Assembly (NCBI GenBank): GCA_964017155.1
Contig: OZ024856.1
Location: 43,647,378 to 43,711,377 of the forward strand
DNA from: Oasisia sp. SBJ-2009
Lineage: Eukaryota > Annelida > Polychaeta > Sabellida > Siboglinidae
Length of the DNA stretch: 64,000 bases
Reading direction: 5' to 3'
Part shown: piece by piece, positions 37,882-49,800 of the stretch
Numbering within the stretch: position 1 is the first letter of the stretch
Layout: each line of letters starts with the position of its first letter
Translations under genes and position numbers: made by a program
The notes under the pieces: generated by a model
The model's database searches: none
What the model was told of the DNA's origin: nothing
Seen by the model: the letters and a program-made list of their open reading frames with translations, nothing else

Positions 37882-40800
37882 GTGGGTTGAGACCTCCGTA
37901 TCATTACACATTTAATTTTATGAATGTTGCACCATTGGCATATTTGTCAAAAGACAGACCTAGAACAATATTCAGTTTCCGGTGTATTTTTGTGATGGAG
38001 GAATATGTATCATTTGGTGGAATTACATTTTTACTACTGTGAACTTTATTATCTCTGCTGTCAGTTTTTTTGCGCGACTTTGTTTTGTGAATTTATTTGT
38101 TTCAGTAATGTAAGTGATTTAATTTTATAACATAGTGTGTGTATATATATATAAAATATATATATATGACGTGTTCTAACGAAATGAGTCGTATGTCAGC
38201 AAACTTGATTTCGAGAAAACACCGCATAAACATGCAACGATGATTTTCGACGATTTTCAGTTTTTGTCACCAAAGTATACTTTGGTATGTTTTTTGTCTA
38301 TATTTTTGTTTATATTATTATTTAGTACATTTTATAGCCTTTTTAGACACACTACGTAACATTTCTCGCTTGAATTTCGTAAAACAGAACCGATAAATCG
38401 CACTAGTTATGTCGCATTCTTTGGGTTTCCCTCAACGCATGGCGGACTTATTTGGTACCACAAGAAAGCCCATGGTGCCCTCTTTCGGATTCTTGTAGTA
38501 GAAATTCCCACTGATGTCAGTGTAAGCCAATAGCAGCTCGTAATGGAGAGGCCTATCTATGAATAAACTTCACTAGTCGTCGAACAACAGCTGACAGCGG
38601 GCCCCTGATTGGCTTAGAGCTATTCGCGCAGGCGCAGTGCGCTCTCGCTACCCGTAAACAACGTGGAATCCGATCGGTTCGCTGCTACAAAACATTCCTA
38701 AATACTCGGATTATGTTGTAATAATTTCAGTACACAGTTAGCATGATATATCCTCGACGGCGAACATGCCTTGGGAGTTTATTTCGAATGCATGAAATGG
38801 AGTAATAGAAGCAAAACGGCCGATTTTAGATCGACAATGTACTCGACCGTGTGCTTACTTGACCTCGAACTTCAAATGCGTTTTTCTCCGTTTGAAACTT
38901 TCTACACTAGGCATGTTCAGGATCCAATAACTTTGGCTGTGTGTGAGATATGTCCGTAATTTTTACACCGTTGGAAAGATTAATACATATTCTTTCCAAT
39001 GGTGTGACTAACTCAATTTGTTTGTTTTTGGACAAACGACCCATTTCGTTAGAACACGTCACATATATATAAGATATGTGAATAAAGTCTAGTGGCTGTT
39101 ATTTGTCGTTTTCATAGTTCGGTCAGAAAGTAAAAGATCGCCAAAATTAATGGTCGTCATCATGCGATTTATTGTTTTTATGGCATGTGCATCTGTGCCC
39201 CGTTAGCCATGCGTTTAATGAGAGTTCGTTGCCACATTTAGGTTAAAAAATGTGCTGGCCACCTATCTATCAGATGGTCATTCGTCAGGGGTAAAAGTCA
39301 AATTGCCATGGTCACTGGTCGTGTTTCCTGGGTGGTCGTTGATGAGGGGATGTTTATACAGCGTAGACAGTGAAAAGTGGTTGTAAAAAGCGGGTGGCCG
39401 TACATCAGGGTGGCCGTTCATCAGGAGTTCTACCGTAATGATATCAGATGGTAACGTGTTTCTTCTTTCTGGTTGTTTGCAGGAGATCTGAAATCTTTGA
39501 TTTGAGATACTATACGGTTGGCCAATTCTAGAAAGAAACTCATGTTAGTTTCCATGCAGTTCTATAAACGAGAACTGGTTGATACGGAACTCACACAATT
39601 GAAGTACACTTTGCTCTGAAAATAACTGAAACATAAATACTGATGTATATATACAGGAACAGTTATGCTATTGACAAATATCACTGAATCACGTGGAAAA
39701 GTATTCAGTTTTTGAACGTTGTTATCACAGTTGTTGCTTGGCAATTTGGTTTTATGAGCAATGTGATCAGTGTGGCTCCAGCGAGTGTGTCCCCTGTTGT
39801 AGGTGGGGAGGTACTTCTTCCACCAGAGGAGAATGCCATCTACCAGCTCGGAGATCAGTTCTCTAAGTGGCTCGGCACCGGACTCGCTGATAACTGGAGT
39901 CAGGTGGGAATGCAGTGTCATTGTATTGGTGCTTTCTTAGTAGTATGCACATGCATGTGTATCAGGAATAGATGTGAGCTCCAATTTCTGCTCTACTGAG
40001 TCCATTATCTTGGCCCAAGGGTTGTGAGTGTAGTTTCTTCAGGTGGTGCACTAACTCTTTGGAGTTCATGCTCTGTTAGGTTTAGATATCTTGGAAGCTA
40101 TCAATTATGTGAGTGTTTTGTCATTGTCGAGAGTTGGTAGATGTATTTAATTTGATTTACACATCTTAACTTCCTAGAATATCCACATAGTTGGCAAGGT
40201 TTTGTGCAGGACCAAATTATTGCCAGTCACACATGTTTTGGTGGACACATGGATGTTAACTGTTAAGCCAGTTTACAAACTTTAAATGTGTCTCATGGCC
40301 TAAAATGGACTACAAACACACATGTGACACCATTTACACTCACTTCTAAGGCGTAACTGACAATATCTATGGTTTTGGAACACCTTTATTTTGCTCCTTC
40401 ATTTTTCTACCTGTCCACTCATATTTCTACCTGTCCATAACAGTTTTTACCCATCCAAATGACGGGTGGACAGGTCTCTGGATAAAGCTATGCCCTTTGC
40501 AGTTCATGCTCTCTTAGCTTTAGATCCCTTGGAAGCCATAAATTTTGTGAGTGTTTCGTCAGATTTTGATTAACACATCTTAACTTCCTGGTATATCCAC
40601 CTAGTTGGTGACAACTGAGGTGGCTTACTGATTCATATATGATATGCCTCAAAGTCAGGTTTCTGCCAGTGTGAGTGAAGTAGTTATTGTGTAATCATCT
40701 GCCTTCAGGTGCGTCTGGCTGCGTCAGTCGCCACGAGACAGTTCCTCCTGGGGCTGTCAGAGGGCGACAGATTCAAGTTCTACAACGATCTCCTTCCTCC

Positions 40801-43800
40801 CCTTTGTCTCAACAGGTCAGTGTGATACACTCTACGTGTCACTCTGTCTCACTTGTACACTTATTAATGTAGAGAGCAGTTTTCAGTATGCTTTTTATGC
40901 ATTTGTATGGTGTTTATATATATATATGTATATATATATATATACACATATATATATATATAGGGTGCGAAATAAGGCTGGTCCGATCGTCCGGGACGAG
41001 TAGTTTTAGAGCTCAGACTAGTAAGAGCAGTCCTTTTAAATAGTAAAAACATACGCAGGATTAGTTGTCTATAAGAACAGAATACCAGCTAGCTAGAAGT
41101 ATCGTGCACCCTGTATGTATGTATGTATGTATGTATGTATGTATGTATGTATGTATGTATGTATGTATGTATGTATGTATGTATGTATGTATGTATGTAT
41201 GTATGTATGTATGTATGTATGTATGTATGTATGTATGTATGTATGTATGTATGTATGTATGTATATGTATATATATGTATATATATGTATATATATGTAT
41301 ATGTATGTATATGTATATATATGCATGTATATATGCATGTATATATGCATGTATATATACGTATGTGTGTGTGTCATTACAGCTTTTCATCTGATGGTAA
41401 ATACAATAAATATTAAATGGTGTTCTTTGTATATCAAATTCATAGATTAAAATCATTGAAATAGTTACTTACTATAATTTGAATCGAGCCAAATCATATT
41501 TGTAAATCGTTTTGCCATTGTATGAGCTGGCGTAGAGGATGTGGCTATTACGAAATGTTTAAACTTTCATGAGACAGTACATTTTGGATCGAGTGTAACA
41601 AAGGGTTGTAGTGCTGTGTTAATCAGTTGTGTGTTGACGTGGCTGTGTGTGTGTAGATACTACGTGGCGGAGGGGGTGCGCATCTACAACCAGGAGACGT
41701 GGCGTCAGGTGATGGCAGGGGGAGGCAGGCAACTGGTGGAACAGCACATACAGCCCGTGGTAGGTGTATGGCTCTTGTCATAGCAGAGACCTGTGTCATG
41801 TTGTCGTGTCATGATCCCAATGTTGCTTTTGTCAAGAGGTCTGATTGTCAACAATATCATGATATTCTATTATGATTCATTCATTCAACCATGACATCTG
41901 GGCCATATCGTGTAGAGCGCAATGGCTCAGGGGTAGACTACGAGAACTCGGTTTCGAATCCTGTGTTGCGGTGTTAAAACCTTGAGCAAGTTTTTTCACT
42001 CTACATTGCTCCAGTTCACTCAGCTGTGTAAATGTATCTGGCTATAGACAGTGGTGGATATGTGTACAAGCAGCCTTCGCGCATTAATTATAGCATATGG
42101 CTGGATGCTGAGATGGTGTCTGAGTGAACAGGTCTGTCAGTGAAGTAAAGTATAAAGCGCTTTGAACGGTCCTGAGGACTGGATATTGCACTATATAAGA
42201 ACTTACCTTTTGCCTGTTTTATTGTCACTTTTTTATTAATTAATTCACATTCGTCTGCATGCTCATATCATGAAGTTAGCATAAGATGTTTATGAGACTT
42301 GTGTCAATTGAAATATGAGGTGTATTTATTTCAGTACGGAAATGTACATCACACGGCTAGTGATGTCGTTTTGACAGTACGTCGAGTAATACAGAGGTTT
42401 TGGTCCCCACAAACAAACCAGTGATAAGAAACGTAACCTTGCAGCTGCGGTATTCCCTGAACAGTCTGCGTCTGTGTTGTAGGTCGACTTCTACGTGAAA
42501 CAGACAGAGGCAGACAATCACGCAGTCAGAGAAGCAGCCTGTGCATGCATCGCTGAACTTGGGTCAAAGGTGTGTTGATGTTTGAACTGGGTTTGTTTGT
42601 AGTTCGATTCCAGTAAGATGGTTGATGGCTTATATGAAATATACATGAATGTGTAGTGAGAAATGTGTTACCAGAACAAAGGTTTCTGTCGGGTTATATA
42701 CAATAACATTTGTGCATACACCAAAAAGATACAAATAATTGCTGTGACCAATATTTATAAATAAAATGTATGTCAACGTCGAATATGTACATATAACGAA
42801 AAAGTATTAATGTCTGGTCTGTCAGTGCTGCAGGCTATATACAAAAAAAGCATTATCTAATAATGGCAGAATTTACAAAAAATTATCCAATCAAACAAAT
42901 AGGCTACAAAATTCTATAATGCATGTCAAATGAATAACTCCACCTCCCTTCACACTCTAAATATACCCAAAATATCTACTCCATTTTAATATAAGACTGC
43001 AAAGTTATCACAGCGTTATACTATGTAACAGACAGAACGTTATGTTTCCAGCCCCTGTAAAAATACACAGAAATAATTGCTGTATTTTATAGTTTGGAGA
43101 GCTTGGATTTTAGTTACTTTTAGGTGTCGTAATAAATAGAATCAATACCGAAAGTTGACCGGTGACTTGTGTCAGGTGGACAAGGACGTCGTGAGATCCC
43201 ACGTGCCCAAGCTACTCGACGCCTTACTCGTGTGCTTCAAGGATGAGAGCTGGCCAGTGAGAGACGGTGAGTGGACACTAGAGTCTGTGGACACTAGAGT
43301 CTGTGGACACTAGAGTCTGTGGGCATTAGAGTCTGTGGACACTAGAGTCTGTGGGCATTAGAGTCTGGGCACTCGAGTCTGTGGACACTAGAGTCTGTGG
43401 GCATTAGAGTCTGGGCACTCGAGTCTGTGGACACTAGAGTCTGTGGACACTAGAGTCTGTGGACGCTAGAGTCTGGACGCTAGAGTTTGTGGGCGCTAGA
43501 GTCTGTGGACGCTAGAGTCTGTGGACGCTAGAGTCTGTGGACGCTAGAGTCTGTGGACGCTAGAGTCTGTGGACGCTAGAGTCTGTGGGCGCTAGAGTCT
43601 GTGGACACTAGAGTCTGTTGGCGCTAGAGTCTGTGGACGCTAGAGTCTGTGGGCGCTAGAGTCTGTGGGCGCTAGAGTCTGTGGACGCTAGAGTCTGTGG
43701 ATGCTAGAGTCTGTGGACGCTAGGATGCTAGAGTCTGTGGACGCTAGAGTCTGTGGACGCTAGAGTCTGTGGGCACTAGAGTCTGTGGACACTAGAGTCT

Positions 43801-46800
43801 GTGGGCACTAGAGTCTGTGGACGCTAGAGTCTGGACGCTAGAGTTTGTGGGCGCTAGAGTCTGTGGACGCTAGAGTCTGTGGACGCTAGAGTCTGTGGAC
43901 GCTAGAGTCTGTGGACGCTAGAGTCTGTGGACGCTAGAGTCTGTGGGCGCTAGAGTCTGTGGACACTAGAGTCTGTTGGCGCTAGAGTCTGTGGACGCTA
44001 GAGTCTGTGGGCGCTAGAGTCTGTGGGCGCTAGAGTCTGTGGACGCTAGAGTCTGTGGATGCTAGAGTCTGTGGACGCTAGGATGCTAGAGTCTGTGGAC
44101 GCTAGAGTCTGTGGACGCTAGAGTCTGTGGGCACTAGAGTCTGTGGACACTAGAGTCTGTGGGCACTAGAGTCTGTGGATGCTAGAGTCTGTGGGCGCTA
44201 GAGTCTGTGGACGCTAGAGTCTGTGGACGCTAGAGTCTGTGGGCGCTAGAGTCTGTGGGCGCTAGAGTCTGTGGACACTACTAGAGTCTGTGGACACTAC
44301 TAGAGTCTGTGGACACTACTAGAGTCTGTGGACACTACTAGAGTCTGTGGGCACTACTAGAGTCTGTGGGCACTACTAGAGTATGTGGGCACTACTAGAG
44401 TATGTGGGCACTACTGGAGTGTGTGAACACTACTGGAGTCTGTGGACCGTACTAGAGTATGTGGACACTACTAGAGTATGTGGACACTACTAGAGTATGT
44501 GGACACTACTAGAGTATGTGGACACTACTAGAGTATGTGGACACTACTAGAGTATGTGGACACTACTAGAGTATGTGGACACTACTAGAGTATGTGGACA
44601 CTACTAGAGTATGTGGACACTACTAGAGTATGTGGACACTACTAGAGTATGTGGACACTACTAGAGTATGTGGACACTACTATAGTCTGTGGACACTACT
44701 AGAGTCTGTGGACACTACTAGAGTCTGTGGACACTACTAGAGTCTGTGGACACTACTAGAGTCTGTGGACACTACTAGAGTCTGTGGACACTACTAGAGT
44801 CTGTGGACACTACTAGAGTCTGTGGACACTACTAGAGTCTGTGGACACTACTAGAGTCTGTGGACACTACTAGAGTCTGTGGACACTACTAGAGTCTGTG
44901 GACACTACTAGAGTATGTGGACACTACTAGAGTCTGTGGACACTACTAGAGTCTGTGGACACTACTAGAGTCTGTGGACACTACTAGAGTCTGTGGACAC
45001 TACTAGAGTCTGTGGACACTACTAGAGTCTGTGGACACTACTAGAGTCTGTGGACACTACTAGAGTCTGTGGACACTACTAGAGTCTGTGGACACTACTA
45101 GAGTCTGTGGACACTACTAGAGTCTGTGGACACTACTAGAGTCTGTGGACACTACTAGAGTCTGTGGACACTACAGCCAGTGGACACGAGTCTGTGGACA
45201 ACTACTTTCTGTGGACATTGCTGTCTGTGGACGCATGTAGGACAACAGGGGTAACAGGCTGTGTACATGATTACCACTTGGTGGCTTTTATGGTTGCTGG
45301 GGGGAGTTATCCATGGCTGGAGCACAAAAGGTAAATTTTGCTTGAAGGTAAAGGTGTTGCAAGGTGTTTTACCTGGTGTAGCCATTGATTCTGGAGGTTC
45401 TGGGTGCATGTACATGGAGACTATTAATCATCTACTTGTGTTGCTTAAACTGGGTTTAAGCATCGACTCTGTTGATCTTTTGTTCTTCACAGTGATTTTA
45501 TAGCTGGTGTTTTTGTTGGTTTTGATCCAGACTAATCGTGAATATGTGCTGATTTAAAGAAACAATGTTTATTTTACAGCATCCTGCGTTGCTTGTGGCA
45601 ACTTTGTCCTGTGCTTCCCCGAGGAATCCAAGTAAGAAAATATTTTTGCTAATAAATAAAATAAAACTATCAGACTTTTCACGTCATTACACATAAATTG
45701 TAAAATGGAGGATGCTTGGCAGTGGAATTTATAGTATCTATAATTATAGTCAAGTATTGTTAAACAAAAGAAAATGGTCTGCAAATAAATTGTTATTATC
45801 AGTCGTTCAATATTTTGGTGAATCATGTGGACCACTACTATTTCATTGACATTTAATTTACAAAAAAATTATGATTAGAATAATTCATATATAGTTATTT
45901 TGGAACTAGAGTAGCCTGCCATGTTGTGTATGTCCAGCAGTAGATTCACCCTGCTTTCATCTCTCCAGGGGCGCCATGACAGATCTCTACACACTGTTCT
46001 TTGAGAATCTCCAGGACCCCATTGCCTCAGTGCGCCAGGGGGCAGCCCTGGCACTTGCCAATGTGGTGCGAGCATACGGTGAGTGCCGAGGTTGTTCTGT
46101 GGTAGTGTGAAACTCTGGAGTGTTGTGTGTACCGGAACTGTGTATATTTGTGAACAGCAATGTAAGTCGTTCACGAATTTTCTCATTGCTAATTAATTAA
46201 TAAGATAATTTTAGGGGTTCTGCAGATACCTTTGTCTACAGTTACCAAGTTTGCAATAATTTAAGAAAACATTCACAGCGATGATACTTTCTTCGTATTT
46301 ATGAATAGTTATCACATTGCTAAAAAAAATTACCGTTACTGTTACTTTGTATTTTATCATATAAAGTTCTGTTATTACAATTACTATGTGTTTTAGTTTG
46401 AAAAGGGCATCACGCCTTACAAGTAACACCTTCAAAAGCAGCATCGACTTGCATTGTACTGTATTATCTTTCCCATAATGTTATCTTTCCTATAATATGT
46501 TGTACTATTACTGTGCTGCTGTTGTTGATTAAACTTTCGTTCGTTCGTTCGTTCGTTCGTTCGTTCGTTCGTTCGTTCGTTCGTTCGTTCGTTCGTTCGT
46601 TCGTTCGTTCGTTCGTTCGTTCGTTCGTTCGTTCGTTCGTTCGTTCGTTCCATTCGTTCCATTCGTTCCATTCGTTCCATTCGTTCCATTCGTTCCATCC
46701 ATTCCATCCATTCCATTCCATTCATTCCATTCATTCCATTCCATTCATTCCATTCCATTCATTCCATTCCATTCATTCCATTCATTCCATTCATTCCATT

Positions 46801-49800
46801 CATTCCATTCATTCATTCCATTCATTCATTCCATTCATTCATTCCATTCATTCATTCCATTCATTCATTCCATTCATTCATTCATTCCATTCATTCATTC
46901 CATTCATTCATTCCATTCATTCATTCCATTCATTCACTCCATTCATTCACTCCATTCATTCACTCCATTCATTCACTCCATTCATTCATTCCATTAATCC
47001 ATTCATTCATTCCATTCATTCATTCCATTCATTCCATTCATTCATTCCATTCATTCCATTCATTCATTCCATTCATTCATTCCATTCATTCCATTCATTC
47101 CATTCATTCCATTCATTCATTCCATTCATTCCATTCATTCCATTCATTCATTCCATTCATTCCATTCATTCATTCCATTCATCCATTCCATCTTTCTTCA
47201 CTGAGAGTGATTTTACCCAGGGGCAACTGAGTAGAGTAAGGTCTCTTGAAGTGCAGCACATACAAAACTAGCATGGCGTTGACAGAGAGGGAGACAGTGA
47301 GGGAGGTACCAGAGATTGTGAACGGTGTGTTTTGTTGTGTTGACAGGGAAGGAGGCCCAGGAGATAGTGTTGGGGAAGGCGAGGGAAGGCCTGGCGGGAG
47401 TGGAGAAGCAGGAAGTGACGGCGGAACGCTACAGCAGCCTCGACAAGAGTCCTGCCACCTACGGGGTTGTCAAGAGGTTACGTGACAACGACATGGAGCT
47501 ACACACGGACAAACAGGTGACAGCTGCAGGGTGCGGGGACAAGATAGTGATGTTGTATAAAGAGGAGTATCATTAGGTGGGGACAAGATAGTGATGTTGT
47601 ATAAAGAGGAGTATCATTAGGTGGGGACAAGTTAGTGATGTTGTATAAAGAGGAGTATCATTAGGTGGGGACAAGATAGTGATGTTGTATAAAGAGGAGT
47701 ATCATTAGGTGGGGACAAGATAGTGATGTTGTATAAAGAGGAGTATCATTAGGTGGGGACAAGATAGTGATGTTGTATAAAGAGGAGTATCATTAGGTGG
47801 GGACAAGATAGTGATGTTGTATAAAGAGGAGTATCATTAGGTGGGGACAAGATAGTGATGTTGTATAAAGAGGAGTATCATTAGGTGGGGACAAGTTAGT
47901 GATGTTGTATAAAGAGGAGTATCATTAGGTGGGGACAAGATAGTGATGTTGTATAAAGAGGAGTATCATTAGGTGGGGACAAGATAGTGATGTTGTATAA
48001 AGAGGAGTATCATTAGGTGGGGACAAGATAGTGATGTTGTATAAAGAGGAGTATCATTAGGTGGGGACAAGATAGTGATGTTGTATAAAGAGGAGTATCA
48101 TTAGGTGGGGACAAGATAGTGATGTTGTATAAAGAGGAGTATCATTAGGTGGGGACAAGATAGTGATGTTGTATAAAGAGGAGTATCATTAGGCCAACTT
48201 GTATGTTAACCCATTAGACCCCAGCCAGTTAAATTGACTTGTGCTCCTGTTCCCCAAGCTGCAGCCACTGATTTCACCAATTCGGGGTGCTTGCACATTT
48301 TAAGTTGTATCATCAAAAGTACTGATTTTCTATAATTGCAAGTTGTGTTTATTTTTATGTTCATATAATTATCTTTAAAATGATGTAACTATGGTGTATG
48401 TTGGTAAAACATATGTTGTTATATGTAGGTGACAAACATAGAACATTACAATTCTGGACAACAATACAGTAGAATATCATGTTTTATTCACATAAAATGT
48501 ATTATATTGTTCTATTTACAGATGCTCTGCCTTGTTTAGACATAATACTATATAAATCAGTTCATTTTATCTGGATATGGACAGGAAACACAGCTTTGCA
48601 AGACTTTTATCTTGGTTGTCATCATCCTATATGTAACATCTGTGTCTTGCCAATGTGTATGTTGACATTGTGGATGACTGGTATTTTGACACCTGAAACA
48701 ACAAAATGTCAACCATTAGAAAAATTAACAATGTTACCTAATGATATGTTATAATAAAACACCTAATGTTCATATATCACGACATAATCAACAGTTTCGG
48801 TGCTGAAAACCCGACTGGTGGTCACCCAACTTCGACAACGAAACATAAACACAGCTCCGATCATTGAATTCATCCATTTTATCGCTCATTCAGTTGTATT
48901 TCGAACGTAATGTAAACTTACCTTCAGTTCAATGTCAGAAGTGTCCAATCCAACGATATATAAGCACAAACTTAATCAGTAGTAAACAGCTACGATGTGC
49001 AAGGCGCCGCCATTTTTGAAGGTCCACAGATGATGAACTTCAATCACGAAAAAAGTTAGTCTCTTAAGTATCCGCAAGATGGGGCCACCGCTAGAGGCTT
49101 TTTCACCACCGGGCGCTCTGGGGAGGAGCGACCCGGACGCTTTCGGACGCGTGGGGTCTAAAGGGTTAAGATTAAGTAGCTGCTTTATCACGGGGGACAG
49201 TATTTCTGTGCGACACTGCTACAAATGTCCTGGTCGCACTTACTGGTGGTGACTGTTTTCAGTAAGTTCACTGTTCAGGAACAAAATTGCTTTTATAGAG
49301 CAAAATCTTACTAGTAAACTCATAATAATGTTATTGAAATGTGAAAGGTATGAATGCCACAAAATACTTTGTCTCCACTCATATATTTTGTTGATTTGTT
49401 ACGGACTGAGATAAGTATAACTGCCTTGCTCTACACGAGCCAGTTATTTTCAATGGTCCGTTTTTTACCATGTGCTGCTGGTCATGTGACATGTCTAGTG
49501 AAGCTAGTCAGCTGACAAAGATAATTTGACAGTGAAACATATTTTTGTGAGGTAAACATTGTCTGCTTTATCATAAAATAAAACATTGAAGTATTCAACC
49601 ACCTTTCCTCGCAGCCCAAAATATACCAAATAGGATAGATAATTTTACAGAAAAATATACCTGGAAAAGCTGTATCTACTGGTGACATAAGCATTGCTCA
49701 AAAACTAGACATTGTGAGTGTTTATTGTAGTATAATTTAACTTACCTTGGAGCTTAATTTTCAAAGATGAGTACAACGTTTCAACTCGTCATCTACGGGC

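Noticed and set aside
39478..39535. Possible exon after GTTTGCAG in intron 4 of the HEAT-like gene
   Set aside because: In the phase required by exon 4 it stops within eight codons, while 39803-39903 joins exon 4 in phase and encodes conserved-looking sequence.
46513..47271. 252-codon frame rich in Phe, His, Ser, Arg and Val
   Set aside because: It is a direct translation of the TTCG and TTCCATTCA microsatellite in intron 11 of the HEAT-like gene.
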